Shown in pieces: positions 6,944 to 14,125 of a stretch of DNA of 14,464 nt. The first letter of the stretch is position 1. Each line of letters begins with the position of its first letter. Made by a program: the position numbers and the translations under genes. Under the pieces are notes generated by a model, which saw only the letters and a list, made by a program, of their open reading frames with translations, had not been told where the DNA came from and did no database searches. This DNA is from Mageeibacillus sp. UBA5770 (GTDB lineage Bacteria > Bacillota_A > Clostridia > Saccharofermentanales > Saccharofermentanaceae): NCBI GenBank assembly GCA_002418705.1, contig DIEQ01000058.1, forward strand, positions 1,637 through 16,100. The letters run 5' to 3'.

Positions 6944-8002
6944 CTATAAATCCATAGGTGAGACCTTTTCGGCTGAAGGAGTGGTCTGCTTTGTTTCTTC
7001 AGGAGTTGCGTTACTTGTAGGAGGAACAGAGGGAACAATTTCTGCCTGTGGAGTTGTTGCAGCCTGCGATTGAGCCCCAGACTTTGCCGATTGTTCTTTG
7101 TTTTGCTGCAGCAATGTGTTGATAGTTGCCTTATCGGCCTGACCGGTTTCTGGAAGATTGTTCTCTTTCTGAAATTTCTTTATGGCTGCAATTGTACCCT
7201 TGCCCAGCTTACCGTCTACCGGCCCAGGTTCATAACCCAAGTCAAGGAGTTGTTGTTGTACTTGGGCGATTATTTTTCGGGAACCTTTCTTTTTGCCACC
7301 TTTGGCTTTGGGAGTGTTATCCAGAGTTACATCTCTTTCGGGTGGGGATATTATTTCGGTGGATGCTGTTCCACTTGATTGAAGGCTTTCGAACGCGGGT
7401 GTTATGATATTTTCTGCAAATTCACTGAACGTTGCGCCACCTTGGCCGAATACACCTCCTTTCTTCCATTCACCGCTTCCCGCCCAGGATATTTCACTTG
7501 TACCAGTATCAATTAGCATGACGTCAAGTGAGGCTCCGGCACCTTTCGAGATGAAGCCAACATCCAATTTTTCTGATTTTAAGCGTGATACAAGTAAAAA
7601 ATCACAGCTCAATATCCGCCCCAGAGTCATAACATGTCGTTTGTCCATTACTCCGGTAGCTTCGTAGCTTGACAGGAGCTGTTCAAAATTCGTCAGACTG
7701 TTTGTTTGATTCAACTGATAGACTACATCGGCGATGTCCGTGATAATGGCTGAAGGAACTTTTGCTCGCAAGGCCGGCGCCAAACGTTTGTTCACTTCAG
7801 TCCTCATTGCCATAACAGAGTCCGGCGCCAAGGACGTCTGCATCTTTGCCGGTAAAATTGCAATTCTTTTATTGTTGAATATTGAGGCATTGGTGACTTG
7901 AATAACACTTTGTGAACCGGTCACGCTCATGCATCCCTGGCTGATCAGCATTACGGACAACATCATCATTGACCAGAAGAAAATGTAAGGTTTTGTTCGC
8001 AT
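6944..8002 (-). CDS. CsgG/FlgO-like lipoprotein with a C-terminal peptidoglycan-binding domain (352 aa)
   Basis: The start at 8002 follows GGAGACGAG. A hydrophobic leader ends at Cys24 (LISQGC), a plausible but imperfect lipobox, so lipid anchoring is likely rather than certain. Residues 44-208 resemble the CsgG/FlgO/LpoB-type fold: KRIAILPA strand, an AMRTEVNKRLAPALR helix, LGRILSCDFLLVSRL, and a strand pair with a DTGTSEI turn. Residues 243-299 form a PG_binding_1 domain, with QQQLLDLGY, PGPVDGKLGKGT, AIKKFQKENNLPETG and a closing DKATINTLLQ helix. A lysine-rich linker (232-243) joins the two, and the last 50 residues are a Gln/Thr/Pro-rich tail. CsgG-family proteins act at the outer membrane as secretion pores or flagellar-ring accessories, and PG_binding_1 domains hold proteins to the cell wall. 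The combination points to an envelope-anchoring part of the cluster. Confidence 0.85.
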   Translation of the reverse strand: MRTKPYIFFWSMMMLSVMLISQGCMSVTGSQSVIQVTNASIFNNKRIAILPAKMQTSLAPDSVMAMRTEVNKRLAPALRAKVPSAIITDIADVVYQLNQTNSLTNFEQLLSSYEATGVMDKRHVMTLGRILSCDFLLVSRLKSEKLDVGFISKGAGASLDVMLIDTGTSEISWAGSGEWKKGGVFGQGGATFSEFAENIITPAFESLQSSGTASTEIISPPERDVTLDNTPKAKGGKKKGSRKIIAQVQQQLLDLGYEPGPVDGKLGKGTIAAIKKFQKENNLPETGQADKATINTLLQQNKEQSAKSGAQSQAATTPQAEIVPSVPPTSNATPEETKQTTPSAEKVSPMDL

Positions 8003-8153
8003 CTCGTCTCCGTAGGTTGAAGTGTTGAATATTGTTTCCTGTCAGAAAGTGTTATTCATTGTATTTCGACCTTTTTTAGGTGATCCGTCCTTCCAGAATT
8101 TGCTAGAGTAGTTTGATAGACATCAATTTTTTCAGACATGAGTGGTCTTGATC

Positions 8154-9506
8154 TCAATAGGCCGAAGTATCTACTTTCATGGATTCTAACTGTTTGCTGT
8201 CTTTGCCCGGTTGCGTGCCGGTAGAGGCACCCCCAGTCTGTTGGTTTTCCATGGCTGCCGCGGCAGCCTTGCTCACCTGGGCTGAGGACGGCGTCCAGGC
8301 GATAACCGTTCCCGCCACGTCTTGACCTGTTTCCGGATGCTTGGCATTCCATTCTTTGATTACACGCAAGCCGCTCAGTTTAACCTTGACGTTTTTGCCG
8401 GTGATTTTCTTTTGATATTCTCGCACAACTTCCGTGCCAAAGGTCATGTCGGAAAATTCACGAGACAATTCTTCGCTCAACTCGCTCTCACGCAAGGTGA
8501 GTCCTTCCTGAATGAAATTGACAATGGCGGCTCGAGCCCGGTTGGCAGCGATCTGATTGGCATCTTGAATCGCGGCTAGTTCACGGCCTGGGGCCGCTCT
8601 CCTTGGCTGTGCCTGGCCATACGCCATCACTGCATACTGGCCCTTTTCATCGACCACTATTTTCGCCCCTACGGAACCGATCAACACAGCTTCATCCGTA
8701 GGCATGTGCTCCGCCAGTGGTTTGCCCGGCGTCACAGCCGGAATGCTGTACTCATCGTTCATCAGGCTCAACGCCAACCGGTTAAGCTTTGGTGTCCAGA
8801 TAACGCCGACAAGCACCTGGTATTCATCATTAGTCATTTTCCCTTCCGTAGAATAAATCGGGGTGGCACCGATCAGGGTTTTCATGGCAATTCCCTGAAT
8901 CTGCCGCTTGAACCGGGATTCGGCTATCTGCTTCAGTTCTTCCGGAGTCTTGCCGGCATATTTTTCCGGATCATATTCCGGGTCGAGTTTTTGGAGGGCG
9001 GCGTTAAGGCTGCTTTCTGTCAGCGCCAGGGATTTCTTGCCTATGCGGTCCAGCGTATCCGCCACTTCATTGAGCTCCTGGATCTTATGGATATCACCAT
9101 CCTGCCAGGTCGCATTTTCCAAGACCTCCAGGCTGCGTTTTGTGTCGGTAGATTCCACCAAGCTACGGATAATCTTTGCTTTAGCATCTAATTCCGCCCG
9201 TTCAAAGGCTGCCACCCGGGAATCGATCCAGCCGGGTTGACCAAGCCGCACGGCAACGGAAACCGTCGCAGATGCGATTATTTTTCCATCCGCGTGGATA
9301 ACGCCGTTTTCTGTCTCGTCCGAAGGCCAACCTTGGGTCTCGACAAAAGCCCGCCATTTTTCATTCAAGTTGGCAATGGCGACGATTTCCTTCTTCTGAG
9401 CGGCCTCTTCGCTGGATTTGAGGAGCAGGTCAGGATTATCCTCGCTATGGGCGTACCCCGTTGCCAGGAAAATGGTTGCCAACAGTATGGTTGCGATGCG
9501 TTTCAT
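8154..9506 (-). CDS. secreted FlgP/LPP20-like protein with two related halves (450 aa)
   Basis: The start at 9506 follows AAGGAGAG. The gene begins 15 bases after the FlgT-like gene ends, so the two are surely co-transcribed. Residues 1-21 are a Sec signal peptide without a lipobox cysteine. Two halves show the same plan: an Ala-rich amphipathic helix typical of LPP20/FlgP domains (98-118 with AFERAELDAKA; 309-334 with AIQDANQIAANRARA), then about 90-140 residues, then a strand ending VGVIWTP (233-239) or GTVIAWTP (399-406). The C-terminal 40 residues are Gln/Gly/Ser-rich and probably disordered. FlgP forms part of the flagellar outer-membrane disk in Vibrio and Campylobacter, but no flagellar gene is present here. 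I infer a structural periplasmic or outer-membrane-associated component. The similarity is read by eye and is distant. Confidence 0.82.
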   Translation of the reverse strand: MKRIATILLATIFLATGYAHSEDNPDLLLKSSEEAAQKKEIVAIANLNEKWRAFVETQGWPSDETENGVIHADGKIIASATVSVAVRLGQPGWIDSRVAAFERAELDAKAKIIRSLVESTDTKRSLEVLENATWQDGDIHKIQELNEVADTLDRIGKKSLALTESSLNAALQKLDPEYDPEKYAGKTPEELKQIAESRFKRQIQGIAMKTLIGATPIYSTEGKMTNDEYQVLVGVIWTPKLNRLALSLMNDEYSIPAVTPGKPLAEHMPTDEAVLIGSVGAKIVVDEKGQYAVMAYGQAQPRRAAPGRELAAIQDANQIAANRARAAIVNFIQEGLTLRESELSEELSREFSDMTFGTEVVREYQKKITGKNVKVKLSGLRVIKEWNAKHPETGQDVAGTVIAWTPSSAQVSKAAAAAMENQQTGGASTGTQPGKDSKQLESMKVDTSAY

Positions 9507-9521
9507 GTATTCTCTCTCCTT

Positions 9522-10658
9522 TTATTGTTCAGTAGTGCCTTTCCAGGAGAACCTGATGCGGCCTCCTTGAACGGTGGTAACCGTGACGAGCCAGTTCTCG
9601 TCATCGAAGGCTGCCCGGATTGCTTCGGCGAGTTCCGCGCCTTCACCCTTGAAAGTGACATTCTTGATAAATTGTCCTTCTGCGTATTTGGCCGGTGTAG
9701 TGGCAGTTACCCTATGAAGCCCCTGGATGATGGCATCGGCTCTGGGCACAGCATCTCCCGGCAGGGAATCGATCATTACCGTCTGCTCCATGCCGTTATT
9801 CCATGTCTGGTTCCAGACCTCCGCCAATTTCCGAACCAGATTCTCCGAAACCGCAGGGGCAACGGCTCCGATGCACTTCTCTTTTGCCTGGTCGAGAGAA
9901 AACCCGGCATCCGGCCCGTGTGACTGTTTAAATTCAGCAACAGTCGTTCCCCGTTCCTTGTCGCTGATCTTGTAGGATACGTGACAATGTACCGTCGTGG
10001 TTCCCAATGCGGGCATCTCTTTCGTCTGCACAACCTGAAAAAGTTCTATCAAATATTGCGGATTCACTTCGCTGGAGATCATGATGCCGTTGTGGATGAG
10101 ATTGTCGCGGAAAAAACGCAGGGTTCGGTCATCTTGATTTTCACGGGACGTTCCGTCTAGGTCTTCCGCAAAGTTTAAGACGACAACCGGTTTCCCTATC
10201 CGAGTCCAGAAGTATCCAGCATCCTGTTTGGCTACGGCTTCCTGTTCGGAGTCGACAGCGATCTTGGCCGTGACGTAATATTGCCCTTTCTCCTGCCATT
10301 CCCTGACAATCTCCACCAGCCTGGCATGCCCCTTGGTCTGTGTAGCTCCAGCGGCATTGTGCCGACTCTGCTGCCGGGTGGCCGTGTCGGCTTTTTCTGC
10401 GGTGATCATGGTATCTTCCCTTGTTCGAAGGGAATCGCTTCGCTCACCACTCACTGTTGCCCCGGTCACCTGTAACAACGCCAAGTCAAGTGCATTGCGC
10501 AGAGCGCGCTGTCGAAGTAATTCAACATTGTTGATTTCCGAATCGGATTGCGGGGAGGCTACTCCTGTTTGCGTGGTTTCCGTTGCCGCGTGACCATTTA
10601 TACAAGTCAATAGGAAGAAAACGATGAGAAAAAAACAGAGAGAAAAAGTATTCCGCAT
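9522..10658 (-). CDS. FlgT N-terminal-domain-like secreted protein (378 aa)
   Basis: The ATG at 10656-10658 has AAAGGT eight bases upstream. A Sec signal peptide spans residues 1-24, with likely cleavage after NGHA. Residues 44-136 match the plan of the FlgT N-terminal domain: a helix RQRALRNALDLALLQVTGATVSG, a long polar insert, then the strand pair GHARLVEIVREWQEKGQYYVTAKIAV. Residues 155-290 start with a beta strand KPVVVLNFAED and may be a CsgG/FlgT-middle-like alpha/beta domain. Residues 295-373 form a third alpha/beta unit (FIKNVTFKGEGAELAEAIRAAF). FlgT is a periplasmic H-ring protein of the Vibrio flagellar motor. The family assignment is by eye and the true role may differ, because the neighbours are not motility genes. 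It leads a two-gene unit with the FlgP-like gene. Confidence 0.83.
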   Translation of the reverse strand: MRNTFSLCFFLIVFFLLTCINGHAATETTQTGVASPQSDSEINNVELLRQRALRNALDLALLQVTGATVSGERSDSLRTREDTMITAEKADTATRQQSRHNAAGATQTKGHARLVEIVREWQEKGQYYVTAKIAVDSEQEAVAKQDAGYFWTRIGKPVVVLNFAEDLDGTSRENQDDRTLRFFRDNLIHNGIMISSEVNPQYLIELFQVVQTKEMPALGTTTVHCHVSYKISDKERGTTVAEFKQSHGPDAGFSLDQAKEKCIGAVAPAVSENLVRKLAEVWNQTWNNGMEQTVMIDSLPGDAVPRADAIIQGLHRVTATTPAKYAEGQFIKNVTFKGEGAELAEAIRAAFDDENWLVTVTTVQGGRIRFSWKGTTEQ

Positions 10659-11058
10659 AGTTGTCGACCTTTTTGGACAAAGAAACGAAGATGGTTAGTA
10701 GGGTTTAAAGAGATGTCATCACTGCTGTTTAAATAGAACAGAGTTTTAAATAATCCAATTTTGCGAAATTTAACTGTCAACAAAATTGGGTGAAAAAAGG
10801 TTCATCCGGTTTAGGTGTACCCTGGTGTAACTCCTAATTGATATTTCAATCAAATGCCAAATTTATGGTTTAAAAGAGTTAGTAGTTTTATCATCAAAGA
10901 CGAGAACCCCTCCTTTTTGTGCCCCCATTGCTACTGTAATATTTTCATAACATATAAAATTTATCCAAACAATTCATTGGATTCCCGATTGTTTTAACTG
11001 TGAAAGAGGGCTTTTACCTCCAAGATTTCCTGAATGTTTATCACAAAATCGGTAACCA
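10659..11058. other. 400-bp A/T-rich intergenic region, no gene seen
   Basis: This gap separates the end of the beta-propeller gene from the start of the FlgT-like gene, both on the minus strand, and should hold the promoter of the FlgT/FlgP-like pair. I found no ORF with a credible ribosome-binding site. It contains the inverted repeat described separately at 10755-10789 and a weaker 7-bp pair (AAACAAT 10967-10973 with ATTGTTT 10988-10994) that could belong to the end of the propeller transcript. A short direct repeat, GGTGTACC/GGTGTAAC, lies near 10815-10830. No promoter could be fixed with confidence. Confidence 0.5.
10755..10789 (-). repeat. 9-bp inverted repeat upstream of the FlgT-like gene
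   Basis: CCAATTTTG (10755-10763) and CAAAATTGG (10781-10789) are perfect inverted copies with a 17-base spacer, about 100 bases before the FlgT-like start. The centre-to-centre distance of 26 bases is between two and three helical turns. It may be a regulator-binding site or a leader RNA stem. The arms are A/T-rich, so chance is possible. Confidence 0.35.
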
Positions 11059-12501
11059 CTATTCAAGTAGAAGAAAAATTCCAAAAGGGATAGTCTTTGG
11101 CGGAGGAGGTGGAGGTGGTGGAGTATTATTAACTTTGAATGCCCATATTGGTCGATCATCAAAATTAGGTCTAGCCGAAAAATATAGAGTATCGTTTATT
11201 GTTGTAAAACCGCTTGGATAACTACTCATGCCAAGGTCTCCGGGGAAAATATCCTTAACAAGTGTTGTGCCGGACGTAGTTCCATCACTTTGCCACAATT
11301 CTTCCCCATGAATTCCATCATCCATGGCAAAGAATATTTTGCTTTGAAAAGCAAATAGTTTTGGGAAGAACATTGGTATGTATCCGGATGGAAATTTTTT
11401 TACTATGCCTGTTCCAGAAGGTGTCCCGTCAGTTTTCCATAATTCTAGTCCATCAGAATTGCTGCTTGCACGCAAGAAGTACATATGGCTATTAATTTTA
11501 GCTAACGAACCTATTTGAAGATTTGATATGTTTATAGGAGTCGTGCCATTGACCGTTCCGTCTGTTTTCCACAAACCCCACTCCTGTTGCTTGGATGCTA
11601 CAAAAATATATAAATTATTTCCAAATTTTTCAAAATCATTAACAAAATTAAATTCGTTAGATATCAACGGAAAGGTACCTTGCGCTGTTCCATCACTTCT
11701 CCATAACGTATTAGTACTAATTTTATTAGTATACCTATTGAAAAAGAAAAATATATTATTATCTCCTCCTAGCGGGTAGTAGGCTTCTATCATAATGTGT
11801 GCATAAGTGTAATCACCAAAAATATCTTTTATTCTATGAGTACCTGCTTTTGTTCCATCGCTCTTCCATAATCCCAAGTCATGAATTCCGTCTTCGCCAA
11901 GAAAAAAAAGAGTAGCGCCTGTACTTGTTAATCGCCAAATTTGGTTCAACCCTGAGTATCCTGGTTGTGGAGGAGAAATTGCGGGTAAAGTTCCTGTCTT
12001 CGTACCGTCTGTTTTCATTAATACAGCGTCGTCTCTATAATACGTAGGATAATATACTGTATTGCCAATTATTCCATAATGGTAATCCCCATTTCTATTT
12101 ATATAGAAATCACTATCTATGTTGCCATCAAGCATAATTGTTCCGTTTTCGGTTCCATCCGTTTTCCATAAATTCGGTGACATTGTGCCATCATGACTTA
12201 AGGCATGAAAGAAAAGATTATTATTTACAGTAAACTTATCACTTCTAGAAGCAAAGTACGTATTAGAAGACTCTTGACAGGAATCCTTAATTAATTTCAG
12301 AGCAGCTGTTTGCGGATCATAACTATAAATATCGAAACAATCACCTTCTGTAAATAAGATCAGTTTGTCGTTTGTCGTGCCATAGTCTAAGTCATTTTTA
12401 AAGTCATCATTAATTACAATGCAAGGTTCACTCCCAAAAATAACATTTGTCTGGAAAAGCATAATGAATAATATGGTGAATAAAGATAAATTCTTCGCCA
12501 T
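11059..12501 (-). CDS. secreted ELWxxDGT-repeat beta-propeller-like protein (480 aa)
   Basis: I chose the ATG at 12499-12501, eight bases after GAGG; an in-frame GTG at 12510 is part of that G-rich site. Residues 1-23 form a Sec signal peptide ending near VIFGS. Seven copies of the [E/G/N]LW-[K/R/Q]-[T/S]-DGT--GT repeat begin at about residues 111, 161, 211, 266, 310, 354 and 402, spaced 44-55 residues. An eighth degenerate copy with IWAF lies near 452. Such repeats build beta-propeller blades in exported proteins of many environmental bacteria; their role is usually binding or adhesion and is poorly known. The protein ends with eight consecutive prolines and a hydrophobic 12-residue tail (KTIPFGIFLLLE), as if a C-terminal domain or anchor were short or lost. 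The DNA is A/T-rich compared with the FlgT-like genes. It may be a surface cargo of the neighbouring system. Confidence 0.88.
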   Translation of the reverse strand: MAKNLSLFTILFIMLFQTNVIFGSEPCIVINDDFKNDLDYGTTNDKLILFTEGDCFDIYSYDPQTAALKLIKDSCQESSNTYFASRSDKFTVNNNLFFHALSHDGTMSPNLWKTDGTENGTIMLDGNIDSDFYINRNGDYHYGIIGNTVYYPTYYRDDAVLMKTDGTKTGTLPAISPPQPGYSGLNQIWRLTSTGATLFFLGEDGIHDLGLWKSDGTKAGTHRIKDIFGDYTYAHIMIEAYYPLGGDNNIFFFFNRYTNKISTNTLWRSDGTAQGTFPLISNEFNFVNDFEKFGNNLYIFVASKQQEWGLWKTDGTVNGTTPINISNLQIGSLAKINSHMYFLRASSNSDGLELWKTDGTPSGTGIVKKFPSGYIPMFFPKLFAFQSKIFFAMDDGIHGEELWQSDGTTSGTTLVKDIFPGDLGMSSYPSGFTTINDTLYFSARPNFDDRPIWAFKVNNTPPPPPPPPKTIPFGIFLLLE

Positions 12502-12584
12502 TAACCCCACCTCACTTGTTAGAGATTAGTATCAATTTAGTCCACTATACTATTGCCCCATAGTCAAGATAAATTTTTAAATAA

Positions 12585-12612
12585 TTATGGACAATTAATT
12601 GTTTCTCCATAA
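12585..12612 (-). repeat. inverted repeat with nested palindrome upstream of the beta-propeller gene
   Basis: TTATGGA (12585-12591) pairs with TCCATAA (12606-12612). Between them lies the perfect 12-bp palindrome ACAATTAATTGT (12591-12602, sharing one base with the left arm). The site is 84 bases before the propeller start and 150 bases after the CsgG-family gene ends. It could be an operator for the propeller gene or an imperfect terminator for the gene before it. No U-run makes the terminator reading convincing. Confidence 0.35.
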
Positions 12613-12764
12613 CCAAGAAATTATGAGCACCAGATACAGAATTCAAAGACCGCTTTCTTTATTCCAGTGCCATATCCATATCGGGATAAAGAAATGATTT
12701 TCAATGCATAAATGATTTATAAATTTAGATACAAAAATGTTTACTAAAACCGGAAAAGATATAT

Positions 12765-13970
12765 TTATTCTATAACTAGTTCTTTAAAGCTTGCAAAAAA
12801 ATTTCCTCCATGACCGTTGGTATAACTTACAGCAGCAATAATATGTTTACCGTCACCTTTAATATCTCGAAAATTTATTGATGAGATTCTCGGAATGCCA
12901 GCAGGAAAATCAGGAGGATTAATCTTGAGTTCTGCTGATTTAAAAAAATATTGATTCCCAAGTTCATCAACGAGATAAGTGTTTTTTTCTGGATCATCTA
13001 AAGCAAAGCTTACGGCTTCATTTGTCCTATTAATATATCTTAATTTTAATTCGATATCTGAACCATTCCGCCTTAAAGACACCACTTCAATTCGAAACCA
13101 ATCATTCTCAAAAACGGCCTGTTGTTGCGATTTATTGGCATTTTTGGGCGATTGTGCAGAAGCATCCTCGGGCGAAACGGTTGAAGGTTCACTGTCAATC
13201 TGTGTTTCCAACAGTTGCGCGATGAGCGGCGTCTTTGGCAAAGCGACCTCGGAGGCGCTGATGGCATCGCCGGTGCCGATGTCAACCAATCGGCCATTAA
13301 GGTTGATTTCGTTGCCCATATCGTTGATTGTACCCAGCAGCATGCCTTCCGCTCCTAGCAACTCACCAATCTTTTTGGCCGATTCCATGTTCACCAGCCC
13401 GGAGTAGCCAAGCTTCTGCTCCTTGAGGACTCGCTCTAACTGGTCCCGTTCCACCACTTGCATCCCTCTGTTGGTCAAAGAGGTGACCATTTTTTCCTGC
13501 AGGTTTTTAGTCAACTGGTTGAAGGACTGGTTATAACTGAATTGGCCGACCACTATTCGCTTGACCTGCTTGCGCAGCGGGTAGGCCAGATCGCCGGACT
13601 GTGGAACCCCTGTTTTTTCCACTACTCTACAGATTGACATTTTCTCCCGCACCTTAATGACTTCCACTTTGGCGACTGGCACTTCCTCGTTACCAAAGAT
13701 TTCGCTGCCTACTTTGAGCGGAGCGCCTGGGCGGACAATCTCAAACCTGTTGCCCTCTACCACGCCATCCACCTGACCAAGGGTCAGATATACCTCAGTA
13801 TCCGAACCTTTAATCACCTCGCCCTTCAGCGAAGAGGTTGAAAGCTGCTCTATCATTTTCTCCAACTGCCTATTCAGGTCGTCAGCCGCCAGAACTGGTG
13901 AGCAACATACAATCACCCCGAGTACTAAGGCGCGACAAATAACGCGTATCAGCTTATTGATGCCTTTCAT
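12765..13970 (-). CDS. CsgG-family secreted protein with FlgT-C-like and Ig-like domains (401 aa)
   Basis: The ATG at 13968-13970 follows GAGGAGAG closely. A Sec signal peptide ends at about Ala28 (SPVLA), with cysteines at 22-23 but no proper lipobox. Residues 47-131 form a small beta domain like FlgT-C, with the telling phrase GQVDGVVEGNRFEIV and a closing PQSGDLAYP. Residues 137-250 are a CsgG/FlgO-type domain: RIVVGQFSYN, an LTKNLQEKMVTSLTNRG helix, QVVERDQLERVLKEQ, a GELLGAEGMLLGTI strand and LVDIGTGD. After a low-complexity linker (255-285) comes a beta-rich, Ig-like domain (286-401) related by eye to TRF2/DUF4352-type folds. CsgG proteins are outer-membrane pores or ring accessories. 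Base composition changes sharply near the Ig-like domain (33% G+C at 12841-12900 against 60% at 13201-13260), suggesting a fused or exchanged C-terminus. It is the first gene of the minus-strand series. Confidence 0.88.
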   Translation of the reverse strand: MKGINKLIRVICRALVLGVIVCCSPVLAADDLNRQLEKMIEQLSTSSLKGEVIKGSDTEVYLTLGQVDGVVEGNRFEIVRPGAPLKVGSEIFGNEEVPVAKVEVIKVREKMSICRVVEKTGVPQSGDLAYPLRKQVKRIVVGQFSYNQSFNQLTKNLQEKMVTSLTNRGMQVVERDQLERVLKEQKLGYSGLVNMESAKKIGELLGAEGMLLGTINDMGNEINLNGRLVDIGTGDAISASEVALPKTPLIAQLLETQIDSEPSTVSPEDASAQSPKNANKSQQQAVFENDWFRIEVVSLRRNGSDIELKLRYINRTNEAVSFALDDPEKNTYLVDELGNQYFFKSAELKINPPDFPAGIPRISSINFRDIKGDGKHIIAAVSYTNGHGGNFFASFKELVIE

Positions 13971-14125
13971 GATCTCTCCTCTGGTTATTTCAAATAATTT
14001 GGACGTGAAATAGATGCGTCATACACTCAACACAACACCACCAATTTGATCATATTGATTATCATAAAGTCATTGAAAAGCCAAAGAAAGATTTAACCCT
14101 ATTCCGACTCCATTCCTGCTGTCAT

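Noticed and set aside
8056..8139. 27-codon minus-strand ORF (MSEKIDVYQ...) between the FlgP-like and lipoprotein genes
   Set aside because: It has no Shine-Dalgarno and no recognisable similarity, and its length is expected by chance; the 151-base gap is left as non-coding.
9237..9923. 228-codon plus-strand ORF antisense to the FlgP-like and FlgT-like genes
   Set aside because: It runs across the junction of two well-supported minus-strand genes, and its product is Cys/Phe/Arg-rich with no domain, as expected for a shadow frame.
10974..11162. Alternative minus-strand frame after the proline run of the beta-propeller gene, tested as a frameshifted C-terminal domain
   Set aside because: The continuation (FFFYLNSGYRFCDKHSG...) shows no domain and ends after about 40 codons, so a simple frameshift does not restore a longer protein.
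12541..12600. TTGACT and TATAGT on the minus strand upstream of the beta-propeller gene as a promoter
   Set aside because: The two boxes are only about 13 bases apart, too close for a sigma-70 promoter.
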